Source: Scandinavium hiltneri (GTDB taxonomy: Bacteria; Pseudomonadota; Gammaproteobacteria; Enterobacterales; Enterobacteriaceae). Taken from it: a stretch of 64,000 nucleotides of DNA. A model generated the notes under the pieces. That model ran no database searches. It was not told the origin of the DNA and was given only the letters and a program-made list of their open reading frames with translations. How positions within the stretch are numbered: position 1 is the first letter of the stretch; every line of letters starts with the position of its first letter. The DNA is taken from assembly GCF_024764835.1 (NCBI RefSeq), contig NZ_JALIGE010000076.1:62001-126000 (forward strand), given 5' to 3'. Position numbers and translations under genes: made by a program. This document shows positions 41,828 to 51,271 of the stretch, piece after piece.

Positions 41828-43608
41828 ATTCCCGTTCTCCCTATTCGGGTATATCCAACATCGTGGTTTACATCGATACCTGACGCACGTGTATCAGTAA
41901 CCTTCATGCCTGGTGGGGCATTCTCAAACTGAACGGTGACAGTGCCCTGTGGTTGAGAAGCCGCATCCTGTTTAATCTGATAAGGGTTATAGCCAGAGCT
42001 TGCTACTCCGGTACCATAAGCACCGTACCCGCCAGCCCCCCATTGAGCTGCATTCGCAGCTGCAACCGTATCGCTCGCACCATCAGAAAACCATTCAATT
42101 ATGGGTTTCAACTTTTCCCACATATCCTGGAACCACTTCACAATTGGTCCCCAGTTGTTGATGACCATGCCTAAAGGTGACCATCCGAAGACTGTTTTTA
42201 TCAACTCCCAGCCTGTCTCGAAATAGGGTCCAACAGTATCCCAAAGCTTTTTGAAATAAGGCCCAATGATATCCCAGTTTGAAATGATCAGACCAGCGGC
42301 CAGCGCAATGCCTGTCAGGATCATACCTAGAGGAGTCATTGAGGCAATCCTGCTGGCAATCGTCATGGCCTGTCCGACCCCCATAATCCCCAGCTTCAGT
42401 GTTGCCAGACCTGCAACCAAGCCCACAACACTGCGAATAACCCTCGGATTTTGGTCAGCAAAAGTCGTAAATTTCTCACCTAAATCACCAAGCCAGGCCG
42501 TCAGGTTTTTGGTGTCGCCGGAGAATGCACTTCCTATGGCAGCCAGGCCATTGGTTGCAGTACCTGTCATGGCTTCCCACAGGTTAGCAAGTGTGCCGAG
42601 TTGAGCTTCAACGCGTTTATTAAGACTGGCCTGTCGGTTCATTTTCTGCTGAACCTGGTCATAACCATCTTTGCCCTTGTCTATCAGGGCGTTCACTACC
42701 TGAAGTGTTTCCGCATCATCACCAAACAGAGCTTTTAACACCCCGGTTCGTTTTACATCAGTTAACTTCCTGAGCTTAGCCAGTTGCGAGAACATTTTAT
42801 CAATGCCGCCGAAGCTGCCTTTCCCATCAGTAAAATCAAGGTTTACCCCGAGTTTTTGGCGTTCAAGCACCTTATTCACGCCGTTGACTTTCTTAACATC
42901 GAGGCCTGACTGAATCACTTTTCGAAGGGCGTTACCAGCTGACTCTCCCTGCATACCCATCTGATCCATCATGACACTGATAGGCGCCAGACCCTGTGCA
43001 GCTTTCAGCCCATCCTTGTTCACCATTTTCAGGACTGAGCTCGTCTTGGTGAAGAACGACAACATATTGGTATCGTCCACCCCCAGATAAAATGCCTTCT
43101 GGATCGTATCGAACAACCCCATCATGTCATCTGAAGCGGTGCCAGTAGCATCCTGCATTTTCGCAGCAAATTCAGCTGCTGCTTCAGGTGTCTTTTTCAG
43201 CTGAACAGCAAGATAAGCAGTTGCTTTACCCACCCCTCCCAGGATGTTTTCTGCTGGAATACCCTGACGAATCAACATCTGCATCATGTTCTGAAAGTCA
43301 GCAGTGGTGCCAGGCAGTTGATTACCGAGACCGACGGCGAGTTTGTTGATTTTTTCAAAGCTATTGCCGACCTCTCCATTGGCCTGCATCATAGCCACTT
43401 TAAGACCAGTTGCCGCATTTTCCTGATCTGCGTAGGCTTTAAGCGAGACTGTCAGCCCTGCAGCCAGTCCACCAGCAAGGGCAAGCCCTCCCTTTGATGC
43501 CTCTTCTGCCTGCCGTTTAAAGCCACGAATGTTTTTCTGCATTCGCGAAAGCGCAGGAGAGAGTTTATCCACGCCGGTGATTAGTGCTTTTAATTCAAAC
43601 TCAGCCAT
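41818..43608 (-). CDS. Tail tape-measure protein
   Basis: A 596-residue protein that sets tail length. N-terminal coiled region (SRMQKNIRGFKRQAEEASKG), phage-tail tape-measure core with GKATAYLAVQLKKTPEAAAEFAAK, two hydrophobic stretches around residues 395-455 and repeated GPYFKKLWDTVGPYFETGW near the C-terminus. Its start overlaps the frameshifted tail-chaperone end by 8 bases. Confidence 0.93.
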   Translation of the reverse strand: MAEFELKALITGVDKLSPALSRMQKNIRGFKRQAEEASKGGLALAGGLAAGLTVSLKAYADQENAATGLKVAMMQANGEVGNSFEKINKLAVGLGNQLPGTTADFQNMMQMLIRQGIPAENILGGVGKATAYLAVQLKKTPEAAAEFAAKMQDATGTASDDMMGLFDTIQKAFYLGVDDTNMLSFFTKTSSVLKMVNKDGLKAAQGLAPISVMMDQMGMQGESAGNALRKVIQSGLDVKKVNGVNKVLERQKLGVNLDFTDGKGSFGGIDKMFSQLAKLRKLTDVKRTGVLKALFGDDAETLQVVNALIDKGKDGYDQVQQKMNRQASLNKRVEAQLGTLANLWEAMTGTATNGLAAIGSAFSGDTKNLTAWLGDLGEKFTTFADQNPRVIRSVVGLVAGLATLKLGIMGVGQAMTIASRIASMTPLGMILTGIALAAGLIISNWDIIGPYFKKLWDTVGPYFETGWELIKTVFGWSPLGMVINNWGPIVKWFQDMWEKLKPIIEWFSDGASDTVAAANAAQWGAGGYGAYGTGVASSGYNPYQIKQDAASQPQGTVTVQFENAPPGMKVTDTRASGIDVNHDVGYTRIGRTGMGG

Positions 43609-44019
43609 TACGACGCTTCTCCTGCTCTATTCTGTTTGCCTGGCTAACCAGTAAAGGGATCTCACTGATAGGCATATTCAGCAGTTCAAAAGGGTTAATG
43701 CGCCAGTAGCTGGCGCAGTCGAAATAGCGATCAGTGAGGTAATCCGCTGTCAGCCCTGCAGGAAAAAACCGGCAATTAACCAGCCTGCAGAATTCAGATC
43801 GCCGGGAGACATCTGATCAACAGTGCTTAGAGGCACATTAGCCAGCCTGACAATGTATTTCGCAATGATGTGCGCCTGGAGTTTGATCGACTCATCCTGG
43901 TTCATCTGATAGGGATAACCCAGTTCACGAACGTCTTTACCCGTCGGCTCATTGAACTCCAGAACACTGAGTGTTTCGCCATGCGCTGTAACCGGGTGGC
44001 CCAGTTCAAGTTCTTTCAT
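43601..44019 (-). CDS. Tail assembly chaperone, -1 frameshift product (Mu gp41/gp42 type)
   Basis: Long form of the chaperone encoded at 43750-44019. Near the end of the zero frame, mRNA reads T-TTT-TTC at 43768-43762, a canonical X-XXY-YYZ slippery heptamer. A -1 slip avoids the stop at 43750 and continues as PAGLTADYLTDRYFDCASYW to a stop at 43601, adding about 54 residues. The extension overlaps the tape-measure start by 8 bases. Frameshifted chaperones upstream of the tape measure are the rule in long-tailed phages. Confidence 0.85.
43750..44019 (-). CDS. Tail assembly chaperone, short form (phage tail E family)
   Basis: An 89-residue protein with LGHPVTAHGETLSVLEFNEP and DVRELGYPYQMNQDESIKL, typical of the Mu gp41/P2 gpE family. 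Ends in FFLQG after the slippery run. Binds the tape-measure protein during tail assembly by family. It abuts the tube gene (ATG/stop overlap of one base). Confidence 0.9.
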   Translation of the reverse strand: MKELELGHPVTAHGETLSVLEFNEPTGKDVRELGYPYQMNQDESIKLQAHIIAKYIVRLANVPLSTVDQMSPGDLNSAGWLIAGFFLQG

Positions 44020-44375
44020 TACTGGTAATCTCCTTCTTCACCGTGGAACTCAAGATCGACTGTGCCTTCTTCCGGGTTATGGTTAGCTTCACCGTGTAAC
44101 CAGGCGCTGGAAAGGACGTAAACCTGGCCGTTTGCCAGCTCAGATGTAATTGTCATTTCTGTTGAATCGACAATTTTGCTAACCGGGAAATCTTTCGGTA
44201 CTTTCGCAGTCAATTTCGTATAAGGAGCGCGGTGTGTTTCCTTAAAGTCCACGCTACCGTCAAGGCCCAGAACATCATCCCGGACCTTCGTATTCATCGG
44301 AACTTCAATCCCACCAGTGGCCGAGATTTGAAGCCCGTCGAGCTTGATGTAACAAGTACCCGCAATCTTACCCAT
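44019..44375 (-). CDS. Tail tube protein
   Basis: A 118-residue Mu-type tail tube protein. The start AGTCYIKLDGLQISATGGIEV and the KETHRAPYTKLTAKVPKDFP segment are characteristic. It follows the sheath gene with a one-base overlap. Confidence 0.92.
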   Translation of the reverse strand: MGKIAGTCYIKLDGLQISATGGIEVPMNTKVRDDVLGLDGSVDFKETHRAPYTKLTAKVPKDFPVSKIVDSTEMTITSELANGQVYVLSSAWLHGEANHNPEEGTVDLEFHGEEGDYQ

Positions 44376-45868
44376 TACGCGATCTCCTCTTGATACTGCA
44401 GGCGGAACTGGTTAAGCAGCGCGAACACACGCAGCTGGTTAACGTAGTCAGGTGGGTACAGAACGTTGATGCGAGTCGGGTTATTAGCATCACGTTCAAC
44501 GATCAGGTATTTCTTGAACAAATCGTAGTTTTCAACGATGCCTTCACGCTCCATCTGACGATATGTTGCCAACAGCTCCCCTTTGATTACTGCAGGGGTA
44601 ACGATCGCCTGGCCGGGGCCAAAGCGGGTGCCATCGTTGGCCAGTTTATGGCGGCCATACTTGCTGGTAATAACCGATTTCAGGCGGCGAAGCACATACG
44701 CGCTGGTATGTAGCGTTTCGCTGTCCAAGTAGCTGTTATCCGCTACACCGTAGGCGTTCTTTTTGTAGGTGGTGATATCGCGTTGAGTACGCAACACACC
44801 GCCTTCTGCATACGCTGTGGCGATACCGTGAGTCAGCAACGATTGCTGCTCAGTACGGATAAAACGTTTACCGGTCGGTGGCGGCAACATCCCCGTCAGC
44901 TCGCCCGTTTGCGTCGGGCGCGCCGGGTCAATTCGCAGGAACACCGCAGCACGGGCAGTTCGGCTGGCTGCCAGCTCGTCAGGACAGGCCTGCACCGTTT
45001 TTTCATAGCCTGCCAGCGTCACATGCGGGTCGTTGAACATCTCGCCTACGGTGATCAGATCACTCACCGCGGCAATTTTGGCCGTGTAAATGTGGCCATA
45101 AATCTGACGTAACCAGCTCCAGCGACCGCTGGAATCGTTCATTTCCAGCGTGAAGGTGTTCATGGACGCAGTGTCGTTGAACGGGTGGCCAATATAGTCG
45201 AACGGCTCATCGCCCATCGCCGAAATAGCACCTGTCAGTACCGGAGCGCCCGAGCCTGCAGTACCCGCTACGATAGCAATAAGTACCCCAGCAGGCAGAA
45301 CTTCACCACCGCTGAAGCCGTAGTAATTCAGAGTGACCGGAATGTCATTTGCCCAGGTGCCTTTATGGCGGGAAGTGAGGGTGACAACGCCAGCAGCTGC
45401 AGCGGCGGTAAATGGCGTCTGCCCGTCAGCAGTAATTGCCGCAGCGATAGCCGAGGCAATGGCCGTGACATCATCTCCACTGGTTACGTTGGCCTGGATA
45501 CGGCGGCGCCCAATGTACAGACTAACAACACCGGACTCAGTGGCCGCGCCAGTGACAGTCAGCGTAAACGTTGCGGCTGCGCCGGTATCAGGGACGGCGA
45601 CAACCCAGAGTTCACCAAATGGGTCTGTCAGGCGGTATGCCTCAACCATGCGCGCCAGCTGACTACCCGCTCCGCACTGTTGAATTGCATAATCTTTTGA
45701 CGGCATGAATACCAGTTGGTTTGTAGCAATACTGGCACCGGTATTAACGTGGCCAATCAGCAAGGATGGCGCGCTGGTCTGCGCGGTATTTGCTGCGCTG
45801 TTGTCCATTTCGGCGTAGAACAGCGGAACGCGCAGATCGGACGGGATGTTATTCATGGAGACTGTCAT
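44375..45868 (-). CDS. Contractile tail sheath protein
   Basis: A 497-residue sheath protein of the Mu gpL/SfV type. The N-terminus IPSDLRVPLFYAEMDNS and the C-terminal LNQFRLQYQEEIA region are conserved. Presence of a sheath makes this a myovirus. The ATG at 45868 overlaps the preceding stop as ATGA. Confidence 0.94.
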   Translation of the reverse strand: MTVSMNNIPSDLRVPLFYAEMDNSAANTAQTSAPSLLIGHVNTGASIATNQLVFMPSKDYAIQQCGAGSQLARMVEAYRLTDPFGELWVVAVPDTGAAATFTLTVTGAATESGVVSLYIGRRRIQANVTSGDDVTAIASAIAAAITADGQTPFTAAAAAGVVTLTSRHKGTWANDIPVTLNYYGFSGGEVLPAGVLIAIVAGTAGSGAPVLTGAISAMGDEPFDYIGHPFNDTASMNTFTLEMNDSSGRWSWLRQIYGHIYTAKIAAVSDLITVGEMFNDPHVTLAGYEKTVQACPDELAASRTARAAVFLRIDPARPTQTGELTGMLPPPTGKRFIRTEQQSLLTHGIATAYAEGGVLRTQRDITTYKKNAYGVADNSYLDSETLHTSAYVLRRLKSVITSKYGRHKLANDGTRFGPGQAIVTPAVIKGELLATYRQMEREGIVENYDLFKKYLIVERDANNPTRINVLYPPDYVNQLRVFALLNQFRLQYQEEIA

Positions 45869-46047
45869 TTAGCGCTCGCCTTCTTATCCGTATCAGCGTC
45901 TTTCGATGGCTGAACAATTTCAATATCTCCGTCGATTTCCCGACGGTACCAGTACTGGCTTTCGTCAACGTTTCGCCCTTCTGCAGGCAAAAGGTCACCG
46001 CGGGCGGGGTCATGAACTGACCGCCCGTCTTTTGGTTTCACAAACAT
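45865..46047 (-). CDS. DUF2635 small tail protein
   Basis: A 60-residue protein, MFVKPKDGRSVHDPARGDLL with the RNVDESQYWYRR motif of DUF2635. In Mu-like phages this gene (gp38) lies between the terminator gp37 and the sheath. Confidence 0.9.
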   Translation of the reverse strand: MFVKPKDGRSVHDPARGDLLPAEGRNVDESQYWYRREIDGDIEIVQPSKDADTDKKASAK

Positions 46048-46055
46048 GTTTTTCC

Positions 46056-46616
46056 TCAGGTGGGGAGAGTGAATTCCGTGTGATGCTCGATGTTGCCGTC
46101 AGGCCCATTGCCTGGGTCAATAAAATCAACATCGATGGAGAGAGTTTTGAACTCATCCAGCTCGTTCAAATCGTCCTGCTGCCGGGTATCATCTTCAGTG
46201 ATTTCAGACTCAACAACGAAGTCGAACTGATAACTCAGCTCGTGACGATTTACATCCAGCAGCGTGCCGCCGTCATAGGTGATGGGGTTTCCGCGCTCTT
46301 CCGGATTCCAGCCAAGCAGCGCTTTGAAAAGCGACTGACGAACCTCATCCACCACATCGAAGGATGCAAACTGCCCTCGCTCATCCCGACTGTTGCTGAC
46401 AAACACGATGACGGAGAAACCTTCGCGTATTGTTTGCCAGTAATCCGTCAGGCTTTTCTGCTCACCCGGAGAGTCATCACCCGGCACAACATAAGCGGCG
46501 GGCAAGATCATCTTCCCAACGTCAGGGAGATCTTTAAACTGCGCAGCGCCGGCCACACGGTTCTGAAAAATCGCGCATCGGGCGCGAAGCGTAGCGATTA
46601 TGGGCGTCAGTTTCAT
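46056..46616 (-). CDS. Tail terminator-like protein (Mu gp37 type)
   Basis: A 186-residue protein with RARCAIFQNRVAGAAQF and the central DYWQTIREGFSVIVFVSNS strand; family members cap the tail. A one-base overlap joins it to the upstream gene. Confidence 0.8.
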   Translation of the reverse strand: MKLTPIIATLRARCAIFQNRVAGAAQFKDLPDVGKMILPAAYVVPGDDSPGEQKSLTDYWQTIREGFSVIVFVSNSRDERGQFASFDVVDEVRQSLFKALLGWNPEERGNPITYDGGTLLDVNRHELSYQFDFVVESEITEDDTRQQDDLNELDEFKTLSIDVDFIDPGNGPDGNIEHHTEFTLPT

Positions 46617-47119
46617 CAGCGCCGTTTCTCCGGTTTAAGTGAGAGGCGCAGCTCTCGCGCCAGATAATATCGGGTCCACGGACTGTTTTTCTTCAGCGTC
46701 TCGATCATGAAGTTGTTACGCGGTGCCATACGCCAGCCGCTACCGCCTGAAGCACCACGATGATGGCTGCGGCGACGTTTGGCACCACCGCGCACACCGT
46801 AAAACAGATACGCCGGGTAGAAGTCGCCGGTGATCAGCCTGTTGCCCTGCCCGTTGCGCTGGTTCGGCGCGATACGAGTCATAAAGCCGGGTCGGCTCTT
46901 GCTGGCTTTAGGCACCATATAACCGATGGACTTTGCCAGACGGCCGCTTTGATAGCCGGGGTTATCGCCTGGCTCGGAACGCCCGCGGCGCATCACCAGA
47001 CGGCGGGCATCACGCATATGCCGCTGACCGATGTAGGTAAAGGCCCGCCGGACGCGCGCCCGATTGAACCGCATCTCTTTTGGCTGCTGAAAATCAACGT
47101 GAAAAAAGGGAGTTGCCAT
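46616..47119 (-). CDS. Tail completion/neck protein (HK97 gp10-like)
   Basis: A 167-residue very basic protein (RRAFTYIGQRHMRDARRLVMRRG). It contains the PGYQSGRLAKSIGY motif typical of gp10-like neck proteins. Overlaps the head closure gene by 26 bases. Confidence 0.75.
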   Translation of the reverse strand: MATPFFHVDFQQPKEMRFNRARVRRAFTYIGQRHMRDARRLVMRRGRSEPGDNPGYQSGRLAKSIGYMVPKASKSRPGFMTRIAPNQRNGQGNRLITGDFYPAYLFYGVRGGAKRRRSHHRGASGGSGWRMAPRNNFMIETLKKNSPWTRYYLARELRLSLKPEKRR

Positions 47120-47507
47120 TACCGTTCCCTCCGATTGAGGCTGGTTCGGTGCCCAGCTCCGTGCACTCGAGAAGCAGAAAACGACGCTTACTGTTCAGGT
47201 CCCTGGCCCGCTTAACGCGGAGCACTAGATCGCCCTGCACTACCTCAAAATCGGAGGTGATGCCACTACGCCAGCGAATGGTGATGTAGTGCGTGATGAC
47301 GTTGTCAGTCTGGGCCGTTTCCTGGTATGTCGTTGCACTGGTCTGAACTATCTTTGCCCAGACAGGGCATGAAACCGGGTATTCTGGCTCGGTACCGAAA
47401 TCAGTTGCGGGGACATCAACCCGTTTCCGAAGTTGCACCCGCTTATCCAGTTCACCCGGATCTGGCAGCAGGTAAGTTGCGCTTGTTTGCGCCTGCCGCA
47501 GTTTCAT
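47094..47507 (-). CDS. Head closure/adaptor protein
   Basis: A 137-residue SPP1 gp16-like head-tail adaptor with LLPDPGELDKRVQLRKRVD and the VWAKIVQTSATTYQE segment. Gene position between connector and neck genes supports this. Confidence 0.85.
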   Translation of the reverse strand: MKLRQAQTSATYLLPDPGELDKRVQLRKRVDVPATDFGTEPEYPVSCPVWAKIVQTSATTYQETAQTDNVITHYITIRWRSGITSDFEVVQGDLVLRVKRARDLNSKRRFLLLECTELGTEPASIGGNGNGNSLFSR

Positions 47508-47827
47508 TGCGGGTAAATCCGGTGCGGCCGCGCAAGCCAGGTAAATGCCATTGGCAACTCCACCATTTCTACTTCACTGACTGCTGAACGGTTCTCGTAG
47601 AAATGAGTGACCAGGAGTAACAGGGCCAGGCGGAGAGATGCGGGAATAATCATCCCGTCAGGGTCCGTGGGCGGTATCGTTGTACCTTCGACGTAGATAT
47701 TTCGGTTCAGGTATTCTGACATTCGAGATTCAGCCGCTTTGCCTATCAATGCGAGGTACTGGTCCTCCTCACTGTAATCAGCTTCAAGACGCAACTGGCT
47801 CTTTATGTCTTCTAACGTGATAAGCAT
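47504..47827 (-). CDS. Head-tail connector (HK97 gp6-like)
   Basis: A 107-residue adaptor. MLITLEDIKSQLRLEADYSEED followed by a helical core with AAESRMSEYLNRNIY and RLALLLLVTHFYENR, the gp6 signature. Start at 47827 is the family start; three residues of an upstream frame are omitted. Confidence 0.9.
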   Translation of the reverse strand: MLITLEDIKSQLRLEADYSEEDQYLALIGKAAESRMSEYLNRNIYVEGTTIPPTDPDGMIIPASLRLALLLLVTHFYENRSAVSEVEMVELPMAFTWLARPHRIYPQ

Positions 47828-47840
47828 TGGCGTCACCCAT

Positions 47841-47870
47841 AAAAAAACCCGCAGAGCGGGTTATTTTTTT
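47841..47870. terminator. Hairpin terminator inside the late operon
   Basis: AACCCGC/GCGGGTT with a short loop, A7 on one side and T7 on the other, so it works on both strands. It overlaps the stop codon of the gene at 47861. Confidence 0.8.
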
Positions 47871-48130
47871 GCATTTTTCTGCGGCTTCTCATCCACTACA
47901 GAACCAGACTCACTATCTGGATCGGATTCAGAGGGCGGAGGTGGATCGTCATCAGGATTTGGTGCCGGCGGAACATCCCCCTCACCATCAGATTTGGTTT
48001 CCCCCAGAATACCGATTTGCCCTGCAATCTCAATTGCACGAGCCGGGAGTTCTTCATGTTCACCAGCGTCAATAGTTTCGATACGGCAACCATCTGGCGA
48101 CCACTTAAGCGGTTTTAAAAGGATGATCAT
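47861..48130 (-). CDS. Hypothetical phage protein with disordered acidic tail
   Basis: An 89-residue protein. The first 45 residues (MIILLKPLKWSPDGCRIETI) form a small domain. The rest is proline, aspartate and serine-rich (NPDDDPPPPSESDPDSESG), ending in lysines. Similar low-complexity proteins are common next to HK97-type capsid genes; function unknown. Confidence 0.75.
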   Translation of the reverse strand: MIILLKPLKWSPDGCRIETIDAGEHEELPARAIEIAGQIGILGETKSDGEGDVPPAPNPDDDPPPPSESDPDSESGSVVDEKPQKNAKK

Positions 48131-48172
48131 TTCAACTCCTGAAGGCGGGTACCACCCCGCCTACGTTTGATG

Positions 48173-49387
48173 TTAAGGGGCTACAGGTGCGCCAATCTGC
48201 ATGATCTTGATAGCCTGTGAATCTGTCAGCATGCCGCCAGTACGTTTGGTGGTATAGAAACCAACAAATGGTTTGTTGGTGTAGGGATCGCGCAGTACGC
48301 GAGTGCCCAGGCGGTCAACAATCGTATAGCCACGCTTGAAGTTACCAAATGCGATGGCCTTGGCATCAGCGGCAATGTCCGGCATTTGTTCGTTTTCAGC
48401 GATACCGTAGCCCACCAGCATAGACGGCTGACCGAGCTCCAGACCCGGACGCCACAGGTAGTTATCTTCTTTATCTTTCAGGATGCGAGCTGCAAACAAC
48501 GTATTGTTGTTCATCATGAACTTGGCACCGTTGCGATGTACTTTACGGAGCGTGTAAATCAACTTGATGATCGCATCGGCTGTGAGCCCAGTGGCCGCAC
48601 CAGAGAGAATATGCTGCAGAGTGCCGAACGGACGGGTTTTGTCATCAACCAGGGTTGAGGCATAGGCCAGAAAACCCTTTGGTTTATCACTACCGTCACC
48701 AGTAGTGAAGGCAATTTCTTCCGCCTCAGAGAACCCTAACGCCAGCTCGCTATTGATCCACGACTCAACATCGAAGAATGAGTCATCAAGCATCGTTTGG
48801 GTCGCCTGTGGGTTAGCATAAATCTCACCCATGAACGGTTTAATCTGCGCCAGCGTTGGGGTATCTGTCGCGTTACGCGCATGTGTTTCACTCACCCAGG
48901 CCGATTTTGCGCCACCGGTGTTAACCACCTTGCGATAGTCAGGCGTGCTCAATGAGATAACTGTCGCTTCCTGACGCATAACGACTTCATCATGCAACAG
49001 ATTCAGAAGACTACGATCCAGGTCTTCCGGCACAGCATAACCACCATCAGCATCCACACCAGTTTGAAGTGCTTTTTGTTCCAGTTCACGCAGGCCATCT
49101 TCATTCCCCTTGCGGACAAAGTCCATAAAGGCTGCTTTGTGCTCGGTTACTGATTTGCCCTTTGAACCACCGCCAGGCCGTCTGGTTGCAGCCAGCTCGG
49201 CTTCCAGATCGGACTTCAGATTTTCCAATTCGGACAGTTTACCGTTCAGTGTTTCAACCTGACCCGCCAGCGCGCCCTTTTCCTGCTCGATCGCATCAAT
49301 TCGTTTATCGTTTTTTGATTTGAAGTCTTCAAACTTCGCCTGCAGTTCCTGCGCGACCAGCTCTACATCTTTAATTTCTACTGCCAT
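48173..49387 (-). CDS. Major capsid protein, HK97 fold
   Basis: A 404-residue capsid protein. Residues 1-100 are a coiled-coil delta domain (LQAKFEDFKSKNDKRIDAIE...), a scaffold removed by the prohead protease. The mature part has ALQTGVDADGGYAVPEDL and the FFDVESWINSELALGFSEAE segments of the HK97 family. The protease gene lies immediately upstream. Confidence 0.96.
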   Translation of the reverse strand: MAVEIKDVELVAQELQAKFEDFKSKNDKRIDAIEQEKGALAGQVETLNGKLSELENLKSDLEAELAATRRPGGGSKGKSVTEHKAAFMDFVRKGNEDGLRELEQKALQTGVDADGGYAVPEDLDRSLLNLLHDEVVMRQEATVISLSTPDYRKVVNTGGAKSAWVSETHARNATDTPTLAQIKPFMGEIYANPQATQTMLDDSFFDVESWINSELALGFSEAEEIAFTTGDGSDKPKGFLAYASTLVDDKTRPFGTLQHILSGAATGLTADAIIKLIYTLRKVHRNGAKFMMNNNTLFAARILKDKEDNYLWRPGLELGQPSMLVGYGIAENEQMPDIAADAKAIAFGNFKRGYTIVDRLGTRVLRDPYTNKPFVGFYTTKRTGGMLTDSQAIKIMQIGAPVAP

Positions 49388-49401
49388 GTTTTTACTCCAG
49401 A

Positions 49402-50055
49402 TTAAAATGTGATGTTTTTAAGTGCATTCAAAGCAGAGTCCACATCCTCAGCGTCGCGCAGATTCAGTGTGCTATATCCCCCGGCCATGAATGCTTTGGC
49501 CTGAGTTCGTGAGAGCCCAACATCACGCAGGACTCTTTCAATACTTTTCTGTGAAGGCAGTTCGCCACGGGCAAACGCGCTTTTCACATCGCTGATTCTC
49601 GCCTCGTCATTGGACGGAAACGTAACTGGGCTGACCTCCCACAGGTCGATCTCTTTGAGAAGAAACACCTCTTTTGTTCGGTCGTGCTCCCAGTCCTTCA
49701 GCATGTAGCCAATAGAAAGGCCGGTTAAAGAACCGGCCTTCATGTGGGCGTGGGCGCGCTTTGCGAGAGGATCGTCATCAATGAGAAGACGTCCTTTCAC
49801 AAACAGTCCGACGTCATCCTCTTTCATCTCGGTGTAAATACCGATCGGCTCATCCATCTGGTGCTGCCAGAGCATTGCAGGAAGAGATTTCTTCTCACGC
49901 CATGTTTCCAGAGACTTGCTGAACGCGCCCGGTACAACCACATCGTCGTAGCTGTCCTTAACACCAAACACAGAGCCATAACCTTCAAACTCACCGTTGT
50001 CGCTGACGGATTTCAGTTTCAGCGGTATATCCATCCGCTGCTTAGTCATCGGCAT
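49402..50055 (-). CDS. Prohead protease, HK97 family
   Basis: A 217-residue serine protease that matures the capsid. EGYGSVFGVKDSYDDVVVPGAF and the LWQHQMDEPIG histidine, and the serine in GSLTGLSIGYM, fit the herpesvirus-like catalytic residues of this family. The start at 50055 is set by GAGGAAC 6 to 8 bases upstream; it overlaps the portal end. Confidence 0.93.
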   Translation of the reverse strand: MPMTKQRMDIPLKLKSVSDNGEFEGYGSVFGVKDSYDDVVVPGAFSKSLETWREKKSLPAMLWQHQMDEPIGIYTEMKEDDVGLFVKGRLLIDDDPLAKRAHAHMKAGSLTGLSIGYMLKDWEHDRTKEVFLLKEIDLWEVSPVTFPSNDEARISDVKSAFARGELPSQKSIERVLRDVGLSRTQAKAFMAGGYSTLNLRDAEDVDSALNALKNITF

Positions 50056-51271
50056 TTTTATGTTCCTCAGTTTTGGCTTGTTTACTGCCATCGGATGGTT
50101 TAGTTGTCATGTTCATTGGTGTGAGGTAAACATCGCCACCTGGACGAGGGTTGCGATCCTCCAGCTCAAGACAATCATTTGGTGAGTACATACCCCAGTT
50201 AATGGCTGTTGCATAAGCATCAAATCGAGATTTCATATCGCCACGCAACAGTGCGCCAACGTTAAATTTCGCGTAATAAACGCCCTGTTTTGAATCTTTA
50301 ATCAGGCCAATATTGATGCGCTGTTCAATGCGTGTGAGGTAGGGAACAAGGGAGTAGTTTATAAACCCCATCCCTAACTCTTCGATATTGCTGTATGTTG
50401 CACGGTCGGTGTTCTGCACCATGTGCATTGGCACACGAAATAGTCGGCAAATTTCCTCTAACTGAAATTTACGGGTCTCGAGGAACTGGCTGTCTTCTGC
50501 GTTCAACGCCATTGATTTCCAGTCCAGCCCCATTTCAAGGATCATGGGTCGATGGGCATTTCCCAGCCCCTGATGTTTTTCCTCAAAATCAGCTTTCAGG
50601 CGTGCGTATGCCGCATCGCTTAATTCGCTATCTGTTCGCAGCACCCCTGATGTAACAGCGCCATTGCCAAAAAGCCTGGCACCATGTTCTTCTGTGGCTA
50701 ACCCAAGAGAAATGGCTTCCCTTGCATAAGCGATAGGATTCAGCCCCACCAGCCCGTCCAGTGTCATGATGCGAACATGCCAGATATCGTCCTGGCTGAG
50801 TACGTCTGTTGAGCCATCAGGAAAAGTTACCTGGTAGACCGGTTCCCAACTGCTGTTGAGCTTTGGTACTACACATCCGGGGTCGATCGGTAACAGCTCT
50901 ACGACCTCATTAAAGGCTTTTACTTTGTACGCGTAGAAATTCCCTCTAAGGCAGAGGCTGAGGATTACCAACTCCCAGAATTCCTGCGGGGTCATGTACC
51001 CATTGGGTTTTAGGGTCAGAAGTTTGAACAGCCTTTCTCCTGTCGCCTTTTTTTTCCCCGTATCAGTGGTCTGGAACAGACTGCAAGGCAGCATGCCGAT
51101 GGATTCGGCCAGCACCCTGACGCAGGAAAAAACGGCAGTGAGCCGCATCGCCCGTTGGCTGCTTACGCGCTTGCCAGTATAGGTGTCATAGGTCAGCCCA
51201 ATATCCTGCGCCAGTTCTGCTGGCGTGGTCACTGGTTGATCGCTTTTAGTGAACATCCCACGGAAGAACAT
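50042..51271 (-). CDS. Portal protein, HK97 family
   Basis: A 409-residue dodecameric DNA gate. Conserved segments include SSQRAMRLTAVFSCVRVLAE and IADTFRVPMHMVQ-like residues EICRLFRVPMHMVQNTDRA (around 270-290). Overlaps the small membrane ORF upstream at TGATG. Confidence 0.96.
   Translation of the reverse strand: MFFRGMFTKSDQPVTTPAELAQDIGLTYDTYTGKRVSSQRAMRLTAVFSCVRVLAESIGMLPCSLFQTTDTGKKKATGERLFKLLTLKPNGYMTPQEFWELVILSLCLRGNFYAYKVKAFNEVVELLPIDPGCVVPKLNSSWEPVYQVTFPDGSTDVLSQDDIWHVRIMTLDGLVGLNPIAYAREAISLGLATEEHGARLFGNGAVTSGVLRTDSELSDAAYARLKADFEEKHQGLGNAHRPMILEMGLDWKSMALNAEDSQFLETRKFQLEEICRLFRVPMHMVQNTDRATYSNIEELGMGFINYSLVPYLTRIEQRINIGLIKDSKQGVYYAKFNVGALLRGDMKSRFDAYATAINWGMYSPNDCLELEDRNPRPGGDVYLTPMNMTTKPSDGSKQAKTEEHKNADD

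Noticed and set aside
45906..46667. 253-codon plus-strand frame across three tail genes
   Set aside because: Crosses several recognised minus-strand phage genes with conserved domains and has no features of its own.
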